Source: Halomonas sp. (GTDB lineage: Bacteria; Pseudomonadota; Gammaproteobacteria; Pseudomonadales; Halomonadaceae). From it: a DNA stretch of 64,000 bases. Location: NCBI RefSeq assembly GCF_017515565.1, contig NZ_JAFWFN010000083.1, forward strand, positions 124,001 to 188,000, read 5' to 3'. The position numbers and the translations under genes are program-made. Below, piece after piece: positions 16,480 to 24,549 of this stretch. Numbering within the stretch: position 1 is the first letter of the stretch; each line of letters begins with the position of its first letter. A model generated the notes under the pieces. That model worked only from the letters and a program-made list of their open reading frames with translations. It was not told where the DNA came from and did no database searches.

Positions 16480-17925
16480 ATGCGACTACGTAACTTAATT
16501 ATCTTAACGGTGATTGTCCCGCTGTTTATCGTGTTGGTGGTGTTTAGTCTCGTGGCTATTAAGTCCCTGGAAGATAACGTTCGCTCCAAGCTACAAACGG
16601 AAGTCGAAATTATAACCCGAGCGCTGAGCTCCTCATTGAGCTATGCCGTCGCCCGGGATAGCGGGACGCCATTGGAAGAGGCGCTGCAATCCGCCTTCTC
16701 TTTCCACCGCATCTACGGCGCTTACGTGTTTGATACCCAAGGTCGGGAGGTCTACGGTCTTGGGCTGGGTAAAAACCTGTTTACCCCAGAAGAGATCCGC
16801 CAAGTTATCGAGCGAGACGATCTTTACAGTAACTATCGCCAGCATGAAGGGTGGAACTACTACTCCGCGCTGACGCCACTACGCAACCAGGACGGCACGG
16901 TTCAAGGCGTACTTCAGGTGAACCGACTCAATACCGGTATCGAGAATTACACCGGCTTTATTAGTATTGTTGCGGTACTGGTGTTTGTAATCGGCGCTGC
17001 GGGTATCGTTTTCAGTATTTGGTGGGGGTTTCGCCACTATATCGAGCGGCCACTTAACCGCCTGCTACACGTAATGCTATTAGTAGAAGGCGGCGACCGC
17101 AGCCAGCGTGCAACAGAGGATGGCCCAACGGAGTATCGCCGCTTAGCCTCCGGCCTTAACGGTATGCTAGACGCCATGGCAGAAAAAGACCGCGATATTG
17201 ACGCCCGCCAACGGCGTGAGATTGAGCTGGAAAAACGCCTACGCAAATCCAAGAAGCTTGCCGAACTAGGCGTACTTGCCGCCGGGGTTGCCCATGAAAT
17301 CGGCGCACCGCTCACCGTTATTAACGGCCAAGCTCAGCGCTTAGCGCGCCGGGATGTCATTGGCGATGACGAACGGGCAAAACTTGGGCGCATACGCGGG
17401 GAAGTAGAACGGATTGTTGAAATTGTCCGCCAACTGATGGAATTAGGCCGGCAACATAACGTAGAGAAAGGTAATCAAGCCCTCGATCAGCTTATTCTAA
17501 GCGCCAGCGAGTTAGTGGAAGAGGAGCTTGAGCCTAGAAACATTCGCTTAGACATTGATCTTCCTACCCCTTCACCCCATTTATTGGTTAACGGACAGCA
17601 AATTGTGCAGGTGTTAACCAATTTATTACGCAATGCCGCCCAAGCGCCTGACGTGAGCCGTATTCAGGTGCGTGCGGCACAGCATGGTGAGGAGTTAACG
17701 CTGTGGGTGGAAGACGACGGGCCGGGCATCCCTCCATCAGATCACCACAAAGTATTTGACCCTTTCTTTACCACTAAACCAGTGGGCCAAGGAAGCGGGT
17801 TGGGGCTTTCGATGGTGCATCGCATTATTAACGACCACGGCGGGACGATTGGTGTATTTAACAGCGGCCTTGGTGGCGCTGGCTTTGAAATTACGCTACC
17901 CCTTAGTGAAACCGCATCCGCTTGA
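16480..17925 (+). CDS. Sensor histidine kinase with periplasmic sensor domain
   Basis: The 481-residue membrane kinase has TM1 at about residues 5-27 and a periplasmic sensor region of about 28-160. TM2 (about 161-183) precedes a HAMP segment and HisKA with the phospho-acceptor H272 (VAHEIGAPLTVI). The HATPase domain has N-box LLRNAAQAP, G1 DDGPGIP, F-box FDPFFTTK and G2 GQGSGLGLSMV. The E-I-G after His instead of E-I-R/N is a small deviation. The response regulator starts 11 bases after its stop, so the two form a two-component operon. The signal sensed is unknown. Confidence 0.93.
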   Translation: MRLRNLIILTVIVPLFIVLVVFSLVAIKSLEDNVRSKLQTEVEIITRALSSSLSYAVARDSGTPLEEALQSAFSFHRIYGAYVFDTQGREVYGLGLGKNLFTPEEIRQVIERDDLYSNYRQHEGWNYYSALTPLRNQDGTVQGVLQVNRLNTGIENYTGFISIVAVLVFVIGAAGIVFSIWWGFRHYIERPLNRLLHVMLLVEGGDRSQRATEDGPTEYRRLASGLNGMLDAMAEKDRDIDARQRREIELEKRLRKSKKLAELGVLAAGVAHEIGAPLTVINGQAQRLARRDVIGDDERAKLGRIRGEVERIVEIVRQLMELGRQHNVEKGNQALDQLILSASELVEEELEPRNIRLDIDLPTPSPHLLVNGQQIVQVLTNLLRNAAQAPDVSRIQVRAAQHGEELTLWVEDDGPGIPPSDHHKVFDPFFTTKPVGQGSGLGLSMVHRIINDHGGTIGVFNSGLGGAGFEITLPLSETASA

Positions 17926-17936
17926 GGACAACGTTT

Positions 17937-19340
17937 GTGACCCATCAGGAACACCCTTTACCTTTATTGGTGGTGGAAGATGACGCCGCTATACGTGAGT
18001 TACTAGAGGAAGAGCTCAACGACGCGGGCTACCAAACGCTAGGCGTTCCCAGTGCAGAAGACGCCCTGGCACTCCTTAGCCATACACCCGTGGCAATGAT
18101 GATTACGGATGTACGCCTTCCTGGAATGACCGGCATCCAGCTTCTTCAGCAGCTGCGTAATAGCGGCAGCGAACTTGGCATTATTGTTATCACCGCATTT
18201 GGCACGATTGATCAGGCGGTGGAAGCGCTTAAACTTGGTGCTAATGACTTTCTCACCAAACCTCTCGATTTAGACGCCATCCGTGAAGCTGTCTTTCGTG
18301 TGCTTGAGCGCCAGCGTTTGTCGCTTTCTCATGAAGAAGCTGAGGTAAGCCATTTCCACGGTATTGTAGGCAAAAGCAATGTCATGCAGGCCCTGTTTCA
18401 CGATGCCTCAAGGCTTGCCAAAAGCGATGCACCTATTCTTATCCTAGGTGAAAGCGGTACCGGTAAAGAGCTACTGGCCCGCGCCATTCACCAAGAAAGC
18501 CCACGCCACGATGCGCCGTTTGTGCCGGTGAACTGCGCCAGCATTCCTGCGGATTTAATGGAAAGCGAGTTTTTTGGTCATGTTAAAGGTGCGTTCACCG
18601 GCGCTAACGAAGCCCGGAAGGGGCTTTTCCATAGCGCTCAAGGCGGAAGCCTGTTTCTAGATGAAATTGGTGAAATGCCCATTAACCTGCAGGCCAAGCT
18701 GCTGCGTGCCTTGCAGGAAAAAACCGTGCGTCCGGTGGGGGGCGAGCGCGAAGAAGCCGTAGATGTGCGCATTATTGCTGCCACTCACCGGAATCTGGAA
18801 AAGGAGATCGAGCAAGAGAATTTTCGCAGCGACTTGTTCTACCGCCTAGAAACCTTTTCGTTGCGCATTCCACCGCTACGGGAGCGTGGCAGCGACATCG
18901 AACATCTGATTTTTGCACTAATTGACAAGCTTGCAGACGCCCAGGGCAAACACATTGAGCAGATCGAGCCAGACGCACTCAATAGTCTGTTGAGCTACAC
19001 CTACCCAGGGAATGTGCGCGAGCTTGAAAACGCCATTATGCGTGCCGTTACGCTAAGTGAGGAAGGGGTTCTGCAGCACCAAGACCTACCCGAGCGGCTT
19101 CGCGAACACACCAGCCAAGAGAGCGGTAGCGAAATAACGCCTACGTTAAGCGGCGAAGTCTTACCTGGCAGCCAAGTTCCAGCCCCTGCCCCTGTCCGCT
19201 GGCCAAGCCTTGAGGAAGTAGAGAAACGCTATATTCGAAAAGTGCTTGAAGCTACCGGCGGCAACAAACGTCGCACAGCTGAAGTGCTGGGCATTGCTCG
19301 CCGAACGCTCTACCGCCGCCTGGAAGATGATGAGGAATAG
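17937..19340 (+). CDS. NtrC-family sigma-54-dependent response regulator
   Basis: GTG 17937 follows GAGGA (17925-17929) and is preferred to an in-frame TTG at 17922. Domains of the 467-residue protein: receiver with phospho-acceptor D58 ([10 protein letters not shown]), AAA+ sigma-54 activation domain and C-terminal Fis-type HTH ([22 protein letters not shown]). The AAA+ domain has Walker A GESGTGKE (171-178) and the sigma-54 contact loop GAFTGA (218-223). With GAFTGA intact it should activate sigma-54 promoters on phosphorylation by the adjacent kinase. Targets are unknown; AtoC/ZraR-like proteins are the nearest type. Confidence 0.94.
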   Translation: MTHQEHPLPLLVVEDDAAIRELLEEELNDAGYQTLGVPSAEDALALLSHTPVAMMITDVRLPGMTGIQLLQQLRNSGSELGIIVITAFGTIDQAVEALKLGANDFLTKPLDLDAIREAVFRVLERQRLSLSHEEAEVSHFHGIVGKSNVMQALFHDASRLAKSDAPILILGESGTGKELLARAIHQESPRHDAPFVPVNCASIPADLMESEFFGHVKGAFTGANEARKGLFHSAQGGSLFLDEIGEMPINLQAKLLRALQEKTVRPVGGEREEAVDVRIIAATHRNLEKEIEQENFRSDLFYRLETFSLRIPPLRERGSDIEHLIFALIDKLADAQGKHIEQIEPDALNSLLSYTYPGNVRELENAIMRAVTLSEEGVLQHQDLPERLREHTSQESGSEITPTLSGEVLPGSQVPAPAPVRWPSLEEVEKRYIRKVLEATGGNKRRTAEVLGIARRTLYRRLEDDEE

Positions 19341-19520
19341 CCTTAATCCCCTTATCCAAAATACCCCTATCCAAAATGTGTCATAAACAAGACGTCTTAC
19401 GCCAAAAAATGTTATCCAGTAAACGACGATCGCCATAGCTAAGCCACCGGGCATCACTATGGCGAAGTACATTCATCGTGTAGGAAGCAAATATTCCACT
19501 GCCCTTAATATTACATAGCC

Positions 19521-19718
19521 TTATAAATCATTGCTTGGCGCTTCACCAGCGTCTTCATTAGACATGGGGCCCTGGCTCATTGGCTGCTCGGGCTCTGGCT
19601 GGGCATCTTCGTTTGGTGGCGAGTCGCCACCGCAGCCCGCCAGCCCTAGGGTACCGAGGGCTAACATTGCACTAAGAAGTAAGGCGCTTATACGGCGACT
19701 CGGGTGGGTAGACATCAT
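19521..19718 (-). CDS. Small secreted lipoprotein (65 aa)
   Basis: A lipoprotein signal peptide (hydrophobic ALLLSAMLALGTLGLAGC with lipobox LAGC) is followed by a short acidic, Pro/Asn-rich tail of about 37 residues. A strong RBS (GGAAGGAG) lies before the tandem ATG ATG at 19718/19715. No family is recognised. It resembles the larger lipoprotein at 19997-20392 in style: lipobox, Gly, then D/E/P/M-rich disorder. Confidence 0.7.
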   Translation of the reverse strand: MMSTHPSRRISALLLSAMLALGTLGLAGCGGDSPPNEDAQPEPEQPMSQGPMSNEDAGEAPSNDL

Positions 19719-19891
19719 GTCGTGCTCCTTCCTTTGGTTTAGGGGGTTGTGCCAACCGCCTTTTCAACATAGCGGCTTACTGGATCATTTACCAAATCCA
19801 ACGTCTATCCCTCCATGCCAGCCACTTAATTAACGTTAGCAGGCGGGCCCCTGGCGTAATTAAATCACTAATGAGTGGCTATCATAGCGAC

Positions 19892-19918
19892 AAAAAAAAC
19901 CCCCGCGGGCGCGAGGGA
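19892..19918 (-). terminator. Rho-independent terminator of the acidic lipoprotein gene
   Basis: On the minus strand CCCTCGCG/CGCGGGGG forms a GC-rich hairpin followed by eight T. It lies 79 bases after the stop of the gene at 19997-20392. Confidence 0.8.
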
Positions 19919-19996
19919 AAAGGATGATAAACCGTGTGGAGCAGCCGCAGGGAACAGACAGCTGGGTCGGCTTATCATCGTAGGGAGCGGTAACAA

Positions 19997-20392
19997 TTAC
20001 TGGCCTTGGGTTAACTCATCGTCATCATCGTCTGCACCGGGCATAGGTTCGGCGCCTTCACCAAAACCTGGCTCTTGATCAGTGGCATTCATACCTGGTT
20101 CTTCACCTGGCATAGGCTCTTGAGAAGAAGCCGCATTATCGTCTAGGGCAGGATCATCCATCGCGGGGTCTTGCATACCTGGATCATCTGTCATGGCAGG
20201 ATCATCGCCCATCGCAGGTGCTTGACCATTAGTCGTGGCATCCTGCTCCATCGCCTCTGGCTGCTGCGCTGGCGGTAACTCATCATCGTTATCACCACAG
20301 CCTGCAAGTGCCAAGGTGCTTACGGTAGCCGCCAACATGCAAAGCGTTAATACGCGTGGGCGCTTGATGGCGAATTTCGTTTGCTTATCCAT
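19997..20392 (-). CDS. Acidic low-complexity lipoprotein (131 aa)
   Basis: The signal peptide ends with the lipobox ALAGC (Cys at about residue 32). The mature part is almost entirely disordered. It is rich in Asp, Pro, Met and Glu, with imperfect repeats of D-D-P-A/G-M and P-G-x-E/D, and ends in an Asp run followed by ELTQGQ. Strong acidity is common in secreted proteins of halophiles. Function unknown; a periplasmic spacer or cation-binding role would be speculation. It has its own terminator and faces away from proV across an AT-rich spacer. Confidence 0.7.
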   Translation of the reverse strand: MDKQTKFAIKRPRVLTLCMLAATVSTLALAGCGDNDDELPPAQQPEAMEQDATTNGQAPAMGDDPAMTDDPGMQDPAMDDPALDDNAASSQEPMPGEEPGMNATDQEPGFGEGAEPMPGADDDDDELTQGQ

Positions 20393-20872
20393 AAGGCTTG
20401 CCTCCGTTAAAACTTACGTAAATCGCCAATGCAGCGACTGCCTAATTCCACAAAAAGCATGTTTTGCACGTATGCTTGTTTGCATGTACAAACTATTGAA
20501 AGCTTAGACAGCGTTCTACATTTTGCGTTAAACAGTTAATATTTAAAGATTGTATTAGAATCTAAACAACACCTTTCACACAACATGCCAAAGAACACAA
20601 TAAAACAATAAAACAATAAAAATCAAATACTTATAAAAACAAAAATAAAGAGATAAGCCCACTATTTTACTACATAGATGGGTTAATTTTGACACATGTA
20701 GCGTTTATCACCCGCCCGTCATGGGCCTTTGTGACACACGCCCCTCACTTATGTATAATAATTGGTAATACATTTACACAATTAACATTAATTTATACTT
20801 ATGAATCGACACCAGTCACTGCTTTTAAAAGCCTTGGTGTAAGAGGGTTCATATTCATAAAAGGCATCACTG
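20393..20872. other. AT-rich intergenic region (480 bp) between lipoprotein and proV-like genes
   Basis: No convincing gene was found. The stretch is much more AT-rich than its surroundings, with A-rich tracts near 20590-20650 that include three copies of an 8-base AAAACAAT unit. It carries the proV promoter near its right end. Divergent regulation of an osmolyte uptake operon from here is plausible. Confidence 0.6.
20731..20759 (+). promoter_or_regulatory. Near-consensus sigma-70 promoter of the proVWX-like operon
   Basis: A -35 GTGACA (5 of 6), a 17-base spacer and -10 TATAAT (6 of 6) at 20754-20759. The expected start near 20766 leaves a leader of about 107 bases before ATG 20873. The AT-rich flank may be bent or bound by nucleoid proteins, as at E. 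coli proU, but that is inference. Confidence 0.7.
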
Positions 20873-22075
20873 ATGGAAGAGACACGCCCTGTCAAAATTC
20901 AAGTGCGCAGCTTAAGCAAAGTATTTGGTAAGCAGCCTAAAAAAGCATTGGAGCTACGTAATCAGGGATTGAATCGCTCAGATATTCTTGAAAAAACCGG
21001 CCAGACCTTGGGCCTATCGAATATCTCATTCGATGTCTTTGAAGGCGAGCTACTGGTTATCATGGGCCTGTCAGGCTCTGGCAAGTCAACCTTAATCCGC
21101 TGCCTAAATCGCCTCATTGATACCACCGAAGGTGAGATCATTATTGACGGTGAAAACATTCCTACGCTGGGGGAGAAAGCGCTGCTGGAATGCCGCCGTC
21201 GCCACTTCTCTATGGTGTTTCAGAACTTCGCGCTCTTCCCTCACCGTACCGTGCGGCAAAACGCCGAGTTTGGGCTTGAAATTCGCGGAGTAGATAAAGT
21301 AGAGCGTCAGAAAACTGCTCAGACCGCTCTCACTCAGGTGGGGCTTGATGGCTGGGAAGAGGCGTACCCCAATCAACTTTCTGGCGGTATGCAGCAGCGC
21401 GTTGGCCTTGCCCGAGCACTAGCGAACGACTCCAGCGTATTGTTGATGGATGAAGCATTTTCAGCACTTGACCCATTAATACGTAAAGACATGCAGCAAG
21501 AGCTTATTCAACTGCAGTCTAAAATGCAGAAAACAACTGTCTTCATCACCCACGACTTAGACGAAGCACTCAATATTGGCGACCGCATCGTGCTGTTGAA
21601 AGATGGTGAAATAGTCCAGATCGGCACCCCTGAAGAGATTTTAACAAAGCCTGCTGACGACTACGTTCGCCGCTTTATTGAAGGGGTAGACCGCTCAAGA
21701 ATATTAACTGCTGAAAGCGCCATGCGGCCGGTACGCACCACCGCCCGCGACAGCGACGGCCCACGAACCGCTCTACACCGAATGCGTGACCATAGTATTG
21801 ATTCGATCTATGTCACTGACCGAGATCGCCGCCTAATCGGTTTGCTTGAAGCCGAGATGGCCAGTAGTGCCATTGAGGCCAAATCAGAAACCATTACCAA
21901 TCACCTGACACAGGATTTCCGAAAAGTGCCTCCTGAAGAGCCGCTGCATAACCTGTTTGCCATGTTCAGCGACAAAAGCTTTCCTATTGCCGTCGTTGAT
22001 GAGCAGCAGCGACTGCTTGGCGTGGTGGTGAAAGGAGCAGTTTTGGATGAACTCGCACGAGCAGGAGAGCAGTAA
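20873..22075 (+). CDS. proV: Glycine betaine/proline ABC importer, ATP-binding subunit (ProV/OpuAA type)
   Basis: The 400-residue ATPase powers uptake of quaternary amine osmoprotectants. An N-terminal extension typical of ProV (residues 1-45) precedes Walker A GLSGSGKST, Q-loop FQNFALFPHRTV, signature LSGGMQQRVGLARAL, Walker B VLLMDEAFSALDP and H-loop FITHDLDEAL. Two CBS modules fill the C-terminus (about 280-400); in OpuA-type systems these sense ionic strength. Its stop overlaps the permease start (TAATG at 22074-22078), so the two are coupled. Confidence 0.94.
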   Translation: MEETRPVKIQVRSLSKVFGKQPKKALELRNQGLNRSDILEKTGQTLGLSNISFDVFEGELLVIMGLSGSGKSTLIRCLNRLIDTTEGEIIIDGENIPTLGEKALLECRRRHFSMVFQNFALFPHRTVRQNAEFGLEIRGVDKVERQKTAQTALTQVGLDGWEEAYPNQLSGGMQQRVGLARALANDSSVLLMDEAFSALDPLIRKDMQQELIQLQSKMQKTTVFITHDLDEALNIGDRIVLLKDGEIVQIGTPEEILTKPADDYVRRFIEGVDRSRILTAESAMRPVRTTARDSDGPRTALHRMRDHSIDSIYVTDRDRRLIGLLEAEMASSAIEAKSETITNHLTQDFRKVPPEEPLHNLFAMFSDKSFPIAVVDEQQRLLGVVVKGAVLDELARAGEQ

Positions 22076-22905
22076 TGGATATTCCACGCATCCCCTTAGG
22101 CACTTGGATTGAAAACGGCCTCAACTGGCTAACCAGTGAGTACTCGCTCGTTACCCGCGGCATTGCCCGATTTACCCAAACCGGTATTAATAGCCTCAAC
22201 GATGGCCTCATGTGGCTGCCCGAGTGGGCATTAATGGCAATGATTGCTCTGCTGTGCTGGAAGGTTGCCAGCCTTCGCCTAGCCATTGGCGCTGTTGCTG
22301 GCCTGGCCCTTATTTGGAACCTGGGGCTATGGGACCCCATGATTGAGACGCTCACCCTCGTGGTGATCGCCACGTTCGTTGCCGTACTCATCGCCCTGCC
22401 GGTAGGTATCGCGGCTGCTCTATCAGAGCGCCTTTACCGGCTTATCATGCCGATGCTTGATTTCATGCAGACCATGCCTGCGTTTGTGTACTTAATTCCA
22501 GCGATTCCATTTTTCGGTATTGGCTCGGTGTCGGCGATTTTTGCTACGGTCATCTTTTCTATGCCGCCCGCTATTCGCTTTACCACCCTGGGCATCCGCC
22601 AAGTACCGGTAGAGCTTATTGAAGCCGCTGATGCCTATGGCGCCACACGGCGCCAGAAGCTTTTCAAAGTTCAGCTACCGCTCTCTTTACCGACGGTGAT
22701 GGCCGGTATTAACCAAACCATTATGCTGGCTCTTTCTATGGTGGTCATCGCCGCTATGATCGGTGCCGATGGCTTAGGCAGCGAGGTATGGCGCGCCATC
22801 CAGCGCTTGCGCCCAGGTGATGGTTTTGAGGCTGGCATTGCGGTAGTAATACTCGCCATGTTGCTGGATCGCTTAACCCAATCGCTGCGCAAAACCCGTC
22901 GTTAA
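22075..22905 (+). CDS. proW: Glycine betaine/proline ABC importer, permease subunit (ProW/OpuAB type)
   Basis: The 276-residue inner-membrane permease overlaps the end of proV. It has several hydrophobic helices and the conserved MetI-like core with PAFVYLIPAIPFFGIG, then the EAA loop (VELIEAADAYGATRRQKLFKVQLPLSLP) that docks to the ATPase. It is shorter than E. coli ProW (354 aa) because the long N-terminal periplasmic extension is reduced. It works with the neighbouring ATPase and binding protein. Confidence 0.93.
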   Translation: MDIPRIPLGTWIENGLNWLTSEYSLVTRGIARFTQTGINSLNDGLMWLPEWALMAMIALLCWKVASLRLAIGAVAGLALIWNLGLWDPMIETLTLVVIATFVAVLIALPVGIAAALSERLYRLIMPMLDFMQTMPAFVYLIPAIPFFGIGSVSAIFATVIFSMPPAIRFTTLGIRQVPVELIEAADAYGATRRQKLFKVQLPLSLPTVMAGINQTIMLALSMVVIAAMIGADGLGSEVWRAIQRLRPGDGFEAGIAVVILAMLLDRLTQSLRKTRR

Positions 22906-23021
22906 GGGCTAGCAATGGCGCGTTATGTGAAAGATGCAAGAACCAAGGGGCTGAAAGAACCCAGCGGTTGCAAAACCATTGGGCAACATCACCCCTCCGT
23001 TTAATAAGAAGGAGCAAGTAC

Positions 23022-23888
23022 ATGAAAACTCGCACACTGAATCAGCGTGTCCGCCTCGCCTCATTGGCCCTTGTCGCAGGCACAGGGCTCGCTGCTGGCA
23101 GTATCGCCCAAGCAAATGGCACTATTAACCTTGCCTATGTCGAGTGGTCTTCCGAGGTCGCTTCTACAAACGTTATTGCAGCAGCGCTTGAACAGGCTGG
23201 CTTTGACGTTGAATTAACCTCGCTTTCTGCAGCGGCCATGTTCCAAGCTCTCTCTTCAGGCGATGCTGACGCCATTGTTGCTGCTTGGCTCCCCACTACC
23301 CACGCAGACTATATGGAACGCTTGGGTGGCAATGTCGAAGATCTGGGCATGAATCTCGACGGCACTAAGCTTGGTTTGGTAGTGCCCGCCTACACAGATG
23401 TAGACTCAATTGCTGATTTGAACGATAACGCCGACAGCTTTAACGGCGAGATCATCGGTATTGACCCCGGTGCAGGCTTAATGTCGCTCACCGAAGAGGT
23501 CGTGGATACCTATGACCTCGGGCTGAACCTGCGCAGTGGCAGCGGCGCCACGATGACAGCAGCGCTTTCCAGCGCTATCAACAATGAAGAAGACATTGTG
23601 GTCACCGGCTGGACGCCACACTGGATGTTTGCGCGCTTTGACCTTAAGTACCTCGAAGATCCAGAAGGCGTATATGGCGGTGCTGAGCAAATTCATACCG
23701 TGGTGCGCCAGGGTCTGAAAGACGATATGCCTGAGGCCTATGCCATTTTAGATGCTTTTGAATGGACACCCGAGCAGATGGGCGAAGTCATGCTCATGAA
23801 CCAGGAAGATGGTGCCGACCCCTATGAAAGCGCCCAGAAGTGGGTAGAAAACAACCAAGATGTCGTCGAACAGTGGCTTAACAACTAA
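23022..23888 (+). CDS. proX: Glycine betaine/proline ABC importer, periplasmic binding protein (ProX/OpuAC type)
   Basis: ATG 23022 follows AAGGAG (23009-23014); upstream in-frame codons lack an RBS. The 288-residue protein has a signal peptide (to about residue 27, SIAQA) and an OpuAC-type type II binding fold. Typical elements are INLAYVEWSSEVASTNV, the LSSGDADAIVAAWLP segment, IIGIDPGAGLM and VVTGWTPHWMF. Aromatic residues in these segments usually form the cage around the trimethylammonium group. The 116-base gap from proW suggests an extra internal control of its expression. Confidence 0.93.
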   Translation: MKTRTLNQRVRLASLALVAGTGLAAGSIAQANGTINLAYVEWSSEVASTNVIAAALEQAGFDVELTSLSAAAMFQALSSGDADAIVAAWLPTTHADYMERLGGNVEDLGMNLDGTKLGLVVPAYTDVDSIADLNDNADSFNGEIIGIDPGAGLMSLTEEVVDTYDLGLNLRSGSGATMTAALSSAINNEEDIVVTGWTPHWMFARFDLKYLEDPEGVYGGAEQIHTVVRQGLKDDMPEAYAILDAFEWTPEQMGEVMLMNQEDGADPYESAQKWVENNQDVVEQWLNN

Positions 23889-23926
23889 TATTGTATGAGT
23901 TAGGTGCAGTTTACCTTTAGCGACTC

Positions 23927-23960
23927 ACTGAGCTGAAGCTGCATGCAGCTTCAGCTCAGT
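23927..23960. repeat. Perfect 34-bp palindrome after proX
   Basis: A 17-base arm, ACTGAGCTGAAGCTGCA, is followed directly by its exact reverse complement, with no spacer. It begins 39 bases after the proX stop and no strong T-run follows, so it is not a textbook terminator. It could end or stabilise the proVWX mRNA, or bind a dimeric protein. Confidence 0.85.
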
Positions 23961-24043
23961 AGTTTAGGATGTTTTCAACCCACTATATAGCTTTCACTAA
24001 CATGATAGAGCCATGTTAAATGACGCTATGTTAGGAGCATGCT

Positions 24044-24466
24044 GTGTTTAAGAACATTATGGTACCAGTCGACCTTGCTCACCTAGAGCTACTGGAGCCT
24101 GCCTTAAGCGTAGTGGCAGACCTTGCTAAACAGTATGATGCGCATATCACCTATGTCAGCGTCACAGCGAATACGCCCACAAGCATTGCCCGCACGCCTC
24201 AAGAGTACGAGCAAAAACTTGAGGCTTTTGCCCAAAAGCGACACCAAGTGCACGGTCAGCCAGTAAGTATCAAGGTTTACAGCTCGACAGACCCTGTTGC
24301 TAATGTGGATAAGCAACTCGTCGACGCGGTGAAAGAGATAGGCGCCGATCTGGTGATGATGGCAACGCATTTACCTCGCCATTTGGACATTATTATGCCC
24401 TCCCATGGCGGGAAAGTAGCTACTCACACAGATGCGTCTGTTTTCCTGATTCGAGTGCACCAATAA
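24044..24466 (+). CDS. Universal stress protein (UspA family)
   Basis: A 140-residue single-domain Usp read from GTG 24044 with AGGAG at 24033-24037. It has the opening strand KNIMVPVDLAHLE and the C-terminal nucleotide-loop region, here ATHLPRHLDIIMPSHGGKVATHTDASVFLIR. This replaces the usual G-x2-G-x9-G-S/T by a related but altered pattern. It precedes a BCCT carrier gene by 83 bases. In Halomonas elongata the Usp protein TeaD regulates the ectoine importer TeaABC, so a regulatory role for this Usp in osmolyte uptake is a reasonable guess. Confidence 0.88.
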   Translation: MFKNIMVPVDLAHLELLEPALSVVADLAKQYDAHITYVSVTANTPTSIARTPQEYEQKLEAFAQKRHQVHGQPVSIKVYSSTDPVANVDKQLVDAVKEIGADLVMMATHLPRHLDIIMPSHGGKVATHTDASVFLIRVHQ

Positions 24467-24549
24467 GCGCGCACTGGTTTTTTTTGAGCATTGAGCTTTG
24501 ATGACACGCGTTTAACGACACGCACGTTAATAATGATGGGAGCAAATTT

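Noticed and set aside
20590-20650. A-rich short tandem repeats (AAAACAAT) as iterons or a CRISPR-like array
   Set aside because: Only three 8-base copies in a low-complexity AT-rich stretch; no spacers, no Rep or Cas gene.
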